Shown here piece by piece: positions 8,764 through 17,353 of a stretch of DNA of 64,000 bases. The translations under genes and the position numbers were made by a program. Within the stretch, counting starts at the first letter, position 1, and each line of letters begins with the position of its first letter. Source of the stretch: Streptomyces atratus (GTDB taxonomy: Bacteria; Actinomycetota; Actinomycetes; Streptomycetales; Streptomycetaceae); contig NZ_FPJO01000026.1 of the NCBI RefSeq assembly GCF_900119365.1, forward strand, positions 1-64,000, in the 5' to 3' direction. Under the pieces are notes generated by a model. It saw only the letters and a program-made list of their open reading frames with translations, was not told the origin of the DNA and ran no database searches.

Positions 8764-9177
8764 ATGGGTCAGGAGTTCATCGGCGCGGGCTGGGCCTTCC
8801 CGCCGCGCACCGACGCCACCGGTTCCATCGCCCTGGTGCGCGGGGAGCACGAGCTGGAGGAGTCGATCCGGCTGATCCTGGCGACGTCACCGGGCGAGCG
8901 GCCGATGCGGCCCGAGTTCGGCTGCGCCGTCAACGACTACGTGTTCGCCCCGGCGGACGCCGGTACGGCCGGGCAGCTCGCGTACGAGGTGCGCCTCGCG
9001 CTGGACCGGTGGGAGCCCCGGATCGAGGTCACCGAGGTCGTCGTCCGGTTCGACGAGGTGGACAACGGCGTCCTGTACATCGACATCGGCTACACCGTCC
9101 GGGGCGCCAACGACCCCCGGAACCTGGTCTTTCCGTTCTATGTGATCCCGCAGCACGAGGAGGTGGACGGCGCGTGA
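8764..9177 (+). CDS. GPW/gp25-family baseplate protein
   Basis: 137 residues. The family core is clear: LVRGEHELEESIRLILATSP, GERPMRPEFGCAVNDYVFAP and a C-terminal YTVRGANDPRNLVFPFYV. gp25 proteins, related to lysozyme folds but without catalysis, hold the sheath's first ring to the baseplate. It starts 6 nt after the PAAR stop and overlaps the J-like wedge gene by 4 nt, so the baseplate genes are translated as a block. Confidence 0.95.
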   Translation: MGQEFIGAGWAFPPRTDATGSIALVRGEHELEESIRLILATSPGERPMRPEFGCAVNDYVFAPADAGTAGQLAYEVRLALDRWEPRIEVTEVVVRFDEVDNGVLYIDIGYTVRGANDPRNLVFPFYVIPQHEEVDGA

Positions 9178-11132
9178 CGCTGCCCAGCCCGTATCTGGAC
9201 GACCGCCGCTTCCAGGGCCTGGTCGACGAGGCGAAACGGCTCGTCCAGCAGCGCTGCCCCGAGTGGTCCGACCACAATGTGTCGGACCCGGGCGTGACCC
9301 TCATCGAGGCCTTCGCGACCATGGTCGACCAGCTCGTCTACCGGGTGAACCGGGTCCCGGAGAAGAGCTATCTGACCTTCCTCGACCTGATCGGGGTCCG
9401 GCTCCACCAGCCCACGGCCGCCCGCACCGATGTGACGTTCCGGCTCTCCGCGCCGCAGCCGGAGCCGGTACGGGTGCGGGCAGGCACGGAGGTCGCGACC
9501 GTGCGCACGGAGACCGAGGAGGCGGTGGTCTTCACCACCGTCGGGGAACTGTCCATAGTTCCCTGCGAGTTCGCCCACCTCGCCACCTGGCCGACGTCCG
9601 GCGACGCCCTGGACCGTACCGAGGAACTCGCGCTCGGCCGGTCCGTGCCCTGCTTCGGCGCCACGCCCGCGCTCGGCGACGCCCTCTACGTGGGCCTGTC
9701 CGCGGCCGTCCCGTCGGGAGTCGTCGTGCTGCGGCTGGACTGCTCGGTCGAGGGCGTCGGCGTGGACCCGCTGCGGCCGCCGCTGGTCTGGGAGGCGTGG
9801 GACGGCAGCGCCTGGAAGGCCTGCGAGATCGAGAAGGACGACACCGGCGGCTTCAACCGGTCCGGAGAGCTGATCCTGCACCTGCCTCAGGGCCACACGC
9901 CCGCCGTCGTCGTACGCCGGACCGGCGGCTGGCTGCGCTGCCGTCTGGTGGAGGCCGCCCCGGGGCAGCCCACCTACATGGCGCCCCCGGTGGTCCGCCG
10001 GATCACCGCGTTCACGATCGGCGCGACCGTCGGCGCCGTGCACGCCGAGACGGTGACCGACGAGGTGCTCGGCCCGGCCGAGGGCGTACCCGGCCAGATC
10101 TTCACGGTGAGCCGGCCGCCGGTCGTCCCCGGCGACTTCGTCGTCGAGGTCGCGGATTCGGAGGGAGGCCCGCAGGGCACGGAGTGGACCCGGGTCGACG
10201 ACTTCGCGCACTCCGGCCCCGAGGACCGGCACATCACCCTCGACCCCAACTCGGGGCGGGTCGAATTCGGTCCGGCGGTACGGGAGCGCGACGGCTCGAT
10301 CCGCCACTACGGCAAGGTGCCGCCGAAGGGCGCCACCGTACGCGTGCGCTCGTACCGCACCGGCGGCGGGCTGCGCGGCAATGTCGCCACCTCCACGCTC
10401 CGGGTGCTGCGCAGCGCCATCCCGTACGTGGCCCGGGTGGAGAACCGCCGGCCCGCGCTCGGCGGGGTCGACGGCGAGACGGTGGAGAACGCCCGGGTGC
10501 GCGGTCCGATGACACTGCGGACCCTGCGCCGGGCCGTCGTGCCGCACGACTACGAACTGCTCGCCCGGGAGGTCGCACCCGACGCGTCCCGGGTCCAGTG
10601 CATCCCGGCCGGCGGGGACTCGGACGTCGAGGCGGGCGGGGTGCGGCTGCTCGTCGTACCGGCCGGGCGCAGCGACGAGCAGGGCCGGATCCAGTTCGAC
10701 GAGCTGATCCCGCCGCAGCAGACCCTCGCCCTGATCGCGGGCCATCTGGACGAACGAAGGCCCATCGGGGCCCGGTTGGTGGTCGAGCGGCCCTTCTACC
10801 AGGGGGTCACCGTGGTCGCCACGGTCCAGGCCCGCCGGGGCGTCGTGCTGGAGCAGGTGCGCGAGGAGGCGCTGACCGCGCTCTACAGCTACTTCAACCC
10901 GCTGAGCGGCGGACCGGGCCGCGACGGCTGGCCGTTCGGCCGGCCGATCCAGTCGGGCGAGGCGTTCGCCGTACTGCAGCAGGTGCCGGGCGTGGACCTG
11001 GTGGAGGACGTGCGCCTCTTCCCCGCCGACCCCGTGAACGGGCAGCGCGGCGAACCCACCACCAAGATCGCGCTGGACCGGCACGCGCTGGTCTTCAGCT
11101 ACGAGCACCAGCTCCGGGTACGGGAGGCCTGA
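9174..11132 (+). CDS. Baseplate J-like wedge protein
   Basis: 652 residues from GTG 9174, overlapping the gp25 stop (GTGA). The N-terminus (LVDEAKRLVQQRCPEWSDHN, DPGVTLIEAFATMVDQLVYR) and the C-terminal part (PFYQGVTVVATVQARRG, YFNPLSGGPGRDGWPFGRPI, QVPGVDLVEDVRL) are the signature of the putative baseplate assembly / gpJ family. In CIS and phages J-type proteins make the wedges that open the baseplate and trigger sheath contraction. The length is normal for the long CIS version of the family. Confidence 0.95.
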   Translation: MTLPSPYLDDRRFQGLVDEAKRLVQQRCPEWSDHNVSDPGVTLIEAFATMVDQLVYRVNRVPEKSYLTFLDLIGVRLHQPTAARTDVTFRLSAPQPEPVRVRAGTEVATVRTETEEAVVFTTVGELSIVPCEFAHLATWPTSGDALDRTEELALGRSVPCFGATPALGDALYVGLSAAVPSGVVVLRLDCSVEGVGVDPLRPPLVWEAWDGSAWKACEIEKDDTGGFNRSGELILHLPQGHTPAVVVRRTGGWLRCRLVEAAPGQPTYMAPPVVRRITAFTIGATVGAVHAETVTDEVLGPAEGVPGQIFTVSRPPVVPGDFVVEVADSEGGPQGTEWTRVDDFAHSGPEDRHITLDPNSGRVEFGPAVRERDGSIRHYGKVPPKGATVRVRSYRTGGGLRGNVATSTLRVLRSAIPYVARVENRRPALGGVDGETVENARVRGPMTLRTLRRAVVPHDYELLAREVAPDASRVQCIPAGGDSDVEAGGVRLLVVPAGRSDEQGRIQFDELIPPQQTLALIAGHLDERRPIGARLVVERPFYQGVTVVATVQARRGVVLEQVREEALTALYSYFNPLSGGPGRDGWPFGRPIQSGEAFAVLQQVPGVDLVEDVRLFPADPVNGQRGEPTTKIALDRHALVFSYEHQLRVREA

Positions 11133-11137
11133 CCGCC

Positions 11138-11671
11138 ATGCGCACAGCCGTGACCGGCCTGCCGACCCCGCACCCGCTGATCGAACAGCTCCCGGCGGTC
11201 TACCTGGAGCAGGACTTCCTGCGCCGGTTCCTCGCGGCGCTCGACGACGTGCTCGCCCCGGTCCTGCTCTCCATCGACAATCTGCCCGCCCACCTCGACC
11301 CCCGCAGCGCGCCCGAGGACTTCCTGGCCTGGCTGGCCCAGTGGGTGGCCGTCGACACCCGCGCGGACCAGCCGGTCGAGCAGCGGCGTGCGACGGTGCG
11401 CGGCGCGGTCGAGCGGCACAGCCGGCGAGGCACCCGGCGCGGCCTCGTGGAGGCGGTGTTCCTGGAGACGGGGATCGAGCCGGACGTCGTGGAGAGCGGC
11501 GGCACGGCGTGGTCGACGACGCCGCACACCCAGTTCCCGGGCGGCCCGCGGCCGTGGGTCACGGTCCGGGTCCGGGCCGCGCAGCCGTACCAGGTCGACC
11601 GGGTGCGGCTGGAGGAGCTGATCCGTACGGAGATCCCGGCGCATGTGGGCTTCGACCTGGAGGTCTCGTGA
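11138..11671 (+). CDS. Phage tail protein I-like baseplate protein
   Basis: 177 residues from ATG 11138, five bases after the wedge gene. LIEQLPAVYLEQDFLRRFLA, LDPRSAPEDFLAWLAQWVAV and RGTRRGLVEAVFLETG match the phage tail protein I / P2 gpI-like family of CIS clusters. It is the second wedge component and partners the J protein. It overlaps the next gene by 4 nt (GTGA). Confidence 0.92.
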   Translation: MRTAVTGLPTPHPLIEQLPAVYLEQDFLRRFLAALDDVLAPVLLSIDNLPAHLDPRSAPEDFLAWLAQWVAVDTRADQPVEQRRATVRGAVERHSRRGTRRGLVEAVFLETGIEPDVVESGGTAWSTTPHTQFPGGPRPWVTVRVRAAQPYQVDRVRLEELIRTEIPAHVGFDLEVS

Positions 11672-12759
11672 TCTGCGAGACGTGCGGCCAGAACAACGCG
11701 CCGGGGACGCAGTTCTGTACGTCGTGCCAGGCGTTCCTGGAGTGGGAGGCGCCGCAGAACGGCACCCCGACACCTCCGGCCACCCCCGTACCTCCCGTCC
11801 CCGCACCCTCGGCCCCCGCGCCGCAGCCGACACCCCGCCCGCACCCCACCCCTCAGCCCCAACCGGCCCCCCAGCCCCAGCGCCGGCCGCCCGTTCCCGC
11901 GCCCGCCGCCCCGCGTCGCCCCGGTGACGATCCGGACGAGCCGGTGCCGGGGCCCGAGGCGCTGCCCGACGTACCGCCCGGCCCGGCGAACACACCCCCG
12001 GGCCCGCCGCCCGTTCCGCCGATCCGCTGCCCCAACTGCCGTACGGAGAACGCCCCGGACCGCACCCTGTGCATCCGCTGCGCGCTGCTCCTGGACCCGG
12101 GCCCGCCGCCCGATGTCCGGCCTCCCTGGTGGCGCCGGATCTTCCGGCGGCGACCGCGTCGGGCGCCCACCGCGGGCACCCGGCCGAAGCGCCGGCTGTG
12201 GCGCCGCCCCGGTCTGGCACTGCCGATCGTGCTGATCGTGCTGGCGTGCGGGGTCTGGTTCGCCCTGCCGCACCTGTCCGGCTGGTTCGGCTTCGCCAAG
12301 GACGAGACGGGGACGCCGGAGGCGGTGCCGCCCACCCGGTTCCGGGCCTCCAGCAGGGCTCCGGGGCATCCGGCGGGTGCGGCGTTCGACGGCTTCAACA
12401 ACCGCTACTGGGCGCCCTCGGCCGCCGGGCCCGACACCGGGGTGGGCCAGTACCTGGAGTGCGACTTCGAGCAGCCCGTACGGGTGCTGAAGCTGGTCGT
12501 CTTCTCGGGTACGTCGGCCAAGATGGACGAGTTCCTCACCCAGGCCCGCCCGGCCAGGATCACCGTCCTGCTCACCTCCGCCGACGGAACCAGCGTCACC
12601 AAGAAGCTGCGGGTCAAGGACCAGCCGGGCCAGCAGACCTTCGACCTGCGCGGATCGGAGATCGTCAGGGCCCGGCTCACGACCGACACCACCTACGGAG
12701 CGGGCCCCGGCCGCCGGCTCGCCGTCGCCGAGATCGAGTTCTTCGGCCGAAGGCCCTGA
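11668..12759 (+). CDS. Zinc-ribbon, single-pass membrane, discoidin-like protein ending the CIS operon
   Basis: 363 residues from GTG 11668. Two zinc ribbons are visible: C3-x2-C6 with C17-x2-C20 (CETCGQNNAPGTQFCTSC), and a second CPNCRTENAPDRTLCIRC at about 121-138. Between them is a long Pro-rich linker. A basic stretch leads to one hydrophobic segment (LALPIVLIVLACGVWFALP, about 184-202). The C-terminal 140 residues resemble an F5/8-type (discoidin) jelly roll (FDGFNNRYWAP, YLECDFEQPVRVLKLVVFSG, VAEIEFFG). The topology suggests a cytoplasmic N-terminus and an extracellular binding domain. Tight coupling to the baseplate genes ties it to the CIS, perhaps as a membrane anchor or sensor; that is inference. 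Confidence 0.82.
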   Translation: MICETCGQNNAPGTQFCTSCQAFLEWEAPQNGTPTPPATPVPPVPAPSAPAPQPTPRPHPTPQPQPAPQPQRRPPVPAPAAPRRPGDDPDEPVPGPEALPDVPPGPANTPPGPPPVPPIRCPNCRTENAPDRTLCIRCALLLDPGPPPDVRPPWWRRIFRRRPRRAPTAGTRPKRRLWRRPGLALPIVLIVLACGVWFALPHLSGWFGFAKDETGTPEAVPPTRFRASSRAPGHPAGAAFDGFNNRYWAPSAAGPDTGVGQYLECDFEQPVRVLKLVVFSGTSAKMDEFLTQARPARITVLLTSADGTSVTKKLRVKDQPGQQTFDLRGSEIVRARLTTDTTYGAGPGRRLAVAEIEFFGRRP

Positions 12760-12780
12760 GGGAGGGGCCCTGACGAGAAC

Positions 12781-14127
12781 TCATTCCGTACGCAGCGCCA
12801 CCAGGTTGTCCGCCTGCGCGAGGCCGCTCTCCTCGACCACCCCGCGCACGCTCTGCGCCTCGCGCACCGGCGCGAACCGAACCTGCCCGTCGGCGCCCGT
12901 GCGGTAGCCGTACACCGCGGGCCGGGGCAGCGAGTTGTACGAGAAGTGCGAGGAGAAGTAGTACGCCCCGGTGTCGTACAGCGCCACCACGTCGCCGGGT
13001 TCGACGGCGGGGAGTTCGCGCGCGCTCGCGGTGAGGTCCCCGGCGAAGCAGCAGGGGCCCGCGATGTCGACGATCTCGGCCGGGCCCTGCTTGGGACGGC
13101 CGGAGGCGTCGAAGACCCCGACGCGCAGCGGCCAGGAGCCGGGCATGAACACGGTACGGGTGGCGACCTGGGCCCCCGCGTGCGTGACCGCGATCCGCCG
13201 CCCGCCGGCGGACTTCGTGTACTCGACGACCGTGCCGATCGTTCCGCTCTTGGCGAGCAGGGAGCGGCCGAACTCGGTGACGAGGGTGTAGCGGCCGTCG
13301 AAGAGACCCGGCGCGGCTTCGCGGAGCTCGGCCACGTAGTCGGCGTACGTGGGACGGTCGTCCTCGTCGGCGAAGTTGACGGGCAGGCCGCCGCCGATGT
13401 CGATCCCGGTGATCCGGGCGCGGCCCAGCCGGGTGTTGATCCGCTCGGCCAGCTCGTACGCCGCGCGGATGCCCTCGGCGATGAGCGGCAGCGGGCAGCC
13501 CTGGGAACCGACGTGCGCGTGCAGCCGGTTGAGCCAGGGCCGGCGCTCGAAGGCCTCGATCACCGCGTCGACGGCCCCCGGGTCACGCAGCGCGACGCCG
13601 AACTTCGAGGTCGCGGTCGCGGTGCTCATCGCGCCGATGGCGCCCGCCCCGACCTGCGGGTTCACCCGGAGGCCGATGGGGCCGGAGGCTTCCCGGCCGG
13701 ACAGCAGGCGGTCCACCCGGGCCATCTCCTGGAAGTTGTCCAGGTTGATCGCGATGCCGTGGGCGAGCGCGAACTCCAGTTCCTGGACCGTCTTCGCGGG
13801 GCTGTCGAAGACCAGCCGGTCGTACGTGAACCCGGCGGCAAGGGCCTGCTCCAGCTCCCCGGGCGAGGCGACCTCGCACCCCATCCCCGCGTCCGCCAGC
13901 AGCCGCAGCACCGGCACCAGGCCGCACGCCTTGGCGGCGAACGTGTGCCGCACCGGGGCGGGTCCCCCGAACGCCTTGTGCAGCGCCTCCACCGCCGCCA
14001 GCACACCGTCCACGTCGAGGAGTCCGATCACGGGCGCGTGCGGACCGAGCAGTCCGTCCTCGACGGCGCGCGCCAGTGCCGCCGTGCGGCGGTCACCGCG
14101 CTGCCGGGCCGCCGAGTCTGAAGTCAT
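12781..14127 (-). CDS. Type III PLP-dependent decarboxylase (DAP/ornithine decarboxylase-like)
   Basis: 448 residues, starting at ATG 14127. It has the alanine-racemase-type barrel of group III decarboxylases: the PLP lysine is probably K66 in HTFAAKACG, the Gly-rich phosphate-binding loop is ITGIDIGGGLPVNF, and a C-terminal GPCCFAGD and DTGAYYFSSHFSYN match the region where the active-site Cys and Tyr lie. Substrates of the family include meso-diaminopimelate and basic amino acids. Streptomyces also has a separate lysA, so this is more likely an accessory enzyme of unknown substrate. It lies tail to tail with the CIS operon and 158 nt beyond the PucR gene on the same strand. Confidence 0.85.
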   Translation of the reverse strand: MTSDSAARQRGDRRTAALARAVEDGLLGPHAPVIGLLDVDGVLAAVEALHKAFGGPAPVRHTFAAKACGLVPVLRLLADAGMGCEVASPGELEQALAAGFTYDRLVFDSPAKTVQELEFALAHGIAINLDNFQEMARVDRLLSGREASGPIGLRVNPQVGAGAIGAMSTATATSKFGVALRDPGAVDAVIEAFERRPWLNRLHAHVGSQGCPLPLIAEGIRAAYELAERINTRLGRARITGIDIGGGLPVNFADEDDRPTYADYVAELREAAPGLFDGRYTLVTEFGRSLLAKSGTIGTVVEYTKSAGGRRIAVTHAGAQVATRTVFMPGSWPLRVGVFDASGRPKQGPAEIVDIAGPCCFAGDLTASARELPAVEPGDVVALYDTGAYYFSSHFSYNSLPRPAVYGYRTGADGQVRFAPVREAQSVRGVVEESGLAQADNLVALRTE

Positions 14128-14284
14128 GCCAACCACCACAACACCCCTTCGTCTGCCACGCCGCCATGTACGGACAGCTTCGGCGCGCAGGGGACGGCGC
14201 GTCTTCGACCGACACGACGACGCCCGCCCGATTCCTTTGCCGTACCGGACAGCCGAAGGATCAACGGGAAGCGTTCCCGGGCGG

Positions 14285-15958
14285 TCAACGGGCAGCGTTC
14301 CCCGGCGGCCGGCGGGCCGCGAGCCGCAGCCCGACCTCCGCGAGCAGCCGCACGGCGGGGTCGGCCGGATCGACGCCGAACAGCTCCCGGGCCCGGCGCA
14401 GCCGGTACCGCAGGGTGTTGGGGTGCACATTGAGGCGCCGCGCGGCCGTGCCCGTGTCGCAGGAGGCGTCGAGGTAGGCGGCGACCGAATCGCCGTACGC
14501 CGAACCGTGCGCCCGGTCGTGCTCCACCATCGCGTGCACCGGTCCCGACAGCGAACCCCACAACGGCTCCACCCGGTCGAGCAGCCGGAGCACCGTCGTC
14601 TCGGCGACCACCTCGTCGTACGCCGCGACCGCCGACACCACCTCCCCGGCCGGCCGGCCCTCGGCCCGCTCCCGCAGCACCCGCACCACCAGCTCCGCCG
14701 TCTCTCGCGAGGCGGGCAGCCCCGACAGACCCGCCGCCACCGGCCCGGCGCCCGCGAGGACCACGCTGCGCGGCACCGAGCGCGCCGTCGCCAGCAGGGT
14801 GCGGGCCGGGCCGGTCTCCCCGTCCCCGGCCGGGACCAGGACGTACAGCCGCCGCCCGGTCCGCGCGGTCACACACCCCGGCCGGTACGCGGCGGCCTGC
14901 AGCGCGAGCACATCCAGCACCCGCTGCCCGGCGGTGGCGGTGGACACGGCCTGCTCGTCGTGCACGTCGTACGCCTCCGCGACCACCACCGCGTACGGCC
15001 GGTCCGTGGCGACCCCGGCCTCGTGGGCGGCCCGGACGTCCCCGTTCAAAAGCGCGTGCACCGCTCCTTCCCGGGCCCGGGCCGCGGCCCGGCCCCAGGT
15101 CTGGTGGTGGGACAGATGCGGCACCGCGGCCCGCGCCGCCGTGCGCAGCGCGGCCGCCGCGTCCTCGGCGAGCGGTTGCCCGTCGGCGGCGGCCCAGATG
15201 GAGCCGAGCACCTCGGACCCGTGGCGCACGGCGATGGCCAGCCGCTCGGCGTACCGGGCGTCGGCGGGCAGCCGCACCACGCCGTCGGTGCTCCACAGGG
15301 TCCGGAAGAAGCCGCTCTCGCGGAGCTCGACGACCCGCCAGCGGGGGACCTCCTGGCCCAGGATCGTCAGCCGGCGCATCGGATCGGGTTCGTGGTCCAG
15401 GCGTGAGTAGGCCAGGACCCGCGACTGCGGGTCCTCGATGGTGATGGCTCCGCCGACCAGGTCCGCCACCGTATTGGCCAGCCCGGACAGATCACCGAGC
15501 CGCAGCCCCGCCACCCCGGCCGCCCCGTCGGCCCCGGCCGGGGCGCTGTGCGCCAGAGCGGTCCGCAGGCCGCCGAGCACCTCCGTCCAGCCCTGCCCCG
15601 GCCGCCGGGCCAGCAGCGCCGTACGCCCCCGGCCCGCCGCCTCCACCAGCGCCGCCCGCGGGCCCCGGCCGCCCCGCCGCATCACCACGGCGGCGGCCCC
15701 GGCCCGGTCGGCGGCGCGCAGCACATCGACGGCCTCGGGCGAGGCGACCTCCACACCGACCGCGAGCAGGATCAGCCCGGTCGCCGCCCAGGTGCCGTCG
15801 TCCCGCTCCTCGCCGGGGTCGTGCAGCGCCACACCGGCCACCGGCACGGCGGTACCGCGCGGGGCCACGACGACATCGAGCATCCCGGGGGCGATCAGGC
15901 CGAGGATCTGCTCCAGCGAGGGGCCGGTGTCGCGCCGGCCCGGTTCGTGCGTCGGCAT
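14285..15958 (-). CDS. PucR/CdaR-family transcriptional regulator
   Basis: 557 residues, ATG 15958. An N-terminal PucR-type ligand domain is followed by a GGDEF-like middle region and a C-terminal helix-turn-helix: AAYLDASCDTGTAARRLNVH with NTLRYRLRRARELFGVD, the PucR HTH_30 signature. These regulators usually sense purines, amino acids or polyamines and control nearby enzymes. The next gene on the same strand is the PLP decarboxylase, a plausible target. Three direct repeats with 20-nt spacing lie just upstream (15962-16010) and could be its own operator. Confidence 0.92.
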   Translation of the reverse strand: MPTHEPGRRDTGPSLEQILGLIAPGMLDVVVAPRGTAVPVAGVALHDPGEERDDGTWAATGLILLAVGVEVASPEAVDVLRAADRAGAAAVVMRRGGRGPRAALVEAAGRGRTALLARRPGQGWTEVLGGLRTALAHSAPAGADGAAGVAGLRLGDLSGLANTVADLVGGAITIEDPQSRVLAYSRLDHEPDPMRRLTILGQEVPRWRVVELRESGFFRTLWSTDGVVRLPADARYAERLAIAVRHGSEVLGSIWAAADGQPLAEDAAAALRTAARAAVPHLSHHQTWGRAAARAREGAVHALLNGDVRAAHEAGVATDRPYAVVVAEAYDVHDEQAVSTATAGQRVLDVLALQAAAYRPGCVTARTGRRLYVLVPAGDGETGPARTLLATARSVPRSVVLAGAGPVAAGLSGLPASRETAELVVRVLRERAEGRPAGEVVSAVAAYDEVVAETTVLRLLDRVEPLWGSLSGPVHAMVEHDRAHGSAYGDSVAAYLDASCDTGTAARRLNVHPNTLRYRLRRARELFGVDPADPAVRLLAEVGLRLAARRPPGNAAR

Positions 15959-15961
15959 CCG

Positions 15962-16010
15962 CCCATCATGGTCCGCGTCTGCCCATCAGGGTCGGGATCC
16001 ACCCATCGTG
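15962..16010. repeat. Three CCCATC direct repeats, 20-nt period
   Basis: CCCATCATG at 15962, CCCATCAGG at 15982 and CCCATCGTG at 16002 start exactly 20 bases apart, about two helical turns, immediately upstream of the PucR start codon at 15958. Even spacing on one DNA face is typical of a cooperative operator. Role as a PucR autoregulatory site is inferred from position only. Confidence 0.5.
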
Positions 16011-16026
16011 TTCCGGACGACCGGCT

Positions 16027-16408
16027 TCAGGAACGGAGTCCGTCGAAGGCGACGTTCAGATGACGGGGTCCGCGCAGCACGGCGTTCTGCCGGTACGGGG
16101 GCGGGTCCTCCAGCAGGCGCGGGCCGTCGAGCCTGCGGGCGAGTTCGGTCAGGGCGAGTTTTCGGGTCCCTGTTGCCGGAGGCCAGGACGAGCCAGAGGG
16201 AGGCGCCCCTGGGGATGGTGGTGCCGGCGATGTCGATGTCCGCGAGGGTGGTGCGCTGCGGGGGCAGTTGCACGGGGGGCTCGAAGCGCAGGAGTTCCTC
16301 GACGAGCGGGACGGCCAGCCGGGCGTCCTCGCGCAGCCGGTGGAGGACCTCGGGGTTGCGCAGCAGGGTGAGCATCCCGTTGGTGATGAGGTTGACCGTG
16401 GTCACCCG
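16027..16408 (-). pseudogene. Cytochrome P450 remnant lacking the heme-binding loop
   Basis: Leftwards, TTVNLITNGMLTLLRNPEVL (I-helix), VEELLRFEPPVQLPPQRTTL (K-helix ExxR) and LASGNRDP are clearly P450. The frame then shifts at about 16160, and the expected C-terminal end resumes in another frame as ALTELARRLDGPRLLEDPPP and LRGPRHLNVAFDGLRS, with a stop at 16029-16027. The segment between, which should hold the FGxGxHxCxG heme loop and its cysteine, is deleted. The first 240 or so residues are also missing. The gene is dead: no heme ligand and two breaks. Confidence 0.85.
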
Positions 16409-16475
16409 ACAGGCTCTCAGCGTGCGAGGGCCGTTCCGGATCCGCGAGCACAGGCGATCCGATGGAGTTATGGAG

Positions 16476-17135
16476 TCACCGGCTGCCCGACGGGTTCGCC
16501 GCGGTGCGTACGAGGATGTGGATGCCGACGACCAGGGCCCACAGCGGGAACGCCAGCTCGGACCAGGCGACGCTGCCCGTCATGAAGAGCAGCGCCAAAC
16601 CGACGAGGGCGCCCAGAACCGTCAGCGGGCGCGGCAGTACGCCGAGCCGGTACCCGATGGAGGAGGTCGAGAAGATGAAGACCGCGGCCATGCGCATCGA
16701 GTAGGTGGTCAGCAGGCCGTACGTGAAGTGCCCGCCGAACAGCCAGAGTTGGCCCCCGGGTTCGGCCCCGGCCGCGTCGGCCGTCGCCAGCAGGCTTCCG
16801 GCCGCCGCCGCGGCCCCGAAGAGGGTCGCCACGAAGACCAGTCCGCTGCCCAGGAAGACGGTCGCGAGGAACTTGTCCTCGGCGTCCCCGATGTGTGCGC
16901 GTACGGCGCCCATGAACCACAGGAAGGAGATGCCCGCGAACGGGACGAGTTCGAGCGCGGTGCGCACCTCGCGCCGGCGCGAGGGATCGGTGAGCCACTC
17001 ACCGGTGCCCTTGCCCGGCTCGGACGGGATCGCCAGCCGGATCATGACGATGGCGGCGGCGAGCAGCAGCGCGAAGACGACCCCGGCTGTTCCCGCGGCC
17101 CGCGGTGTGCGCAGAGCCTGACCTCGCGTCTTCAT
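16476..17135 (-). CDS. Multi-pass membrane protein, unknown function
   Basis: 219 residues from ATG 17135, with GGAGGCG about 12 nt upstream. Hydrophobic segments are visible at TAGVVFALLLAAAIVMIRLA, FAGISFLWFMGAV, FLGSGLVFVATLFGAAAAAG, GLLTTYSMRMAAVFIFSTSS, LTVLGALVGLALLFM and ELAFPLWALVVGIHILV, so about six passes. No catalytic motif stands out. It sits between two decayed genes (P450 and esterase) but is itself intact. I do not recognise a named family beyond putative integral membrane protein. Confidence 0.75.
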   Translation of the reverse strand: MKTRGQALRTPRAAGTAGVVFALLLAAAIVMIRLAIPSEPGKGTGEWLTDPSRRREVRTALELVPFAGISFLWFMGAVRAHIGDAEDKFLATVFLGSGLVFVATLFGAAAAAGSLLATADAAGAEPGGQLWLFGGHFTYGLLTTYSMRMAAVFIFSTSSIGYRLGVLPRPLTVLGALVGLALLFMTGSVAWSELAFPLWALVVGIHILVRTAANPSGSR

Positions 17136-17353
17136 GAGCGGTCGTTCGCCTCCTCCGGCTCCGGGGCGGTCGGCGGCCCGACACACCCCGGGACCAGCAA
17201 GCACCCGCGCGGGCCCCGGTGCCACCCGGACCGGGCGGGAGGGTGAGCAGCGGCCGGCCGCAGGCCTCGTCGCCGGATCAGCGCGCGAGGCCGGCCGGGC
17301 CGCGCAGCCCCTGGAGCACTTCGGCGGCGGAGGGGACGGAGGCCGGGTCGCCG

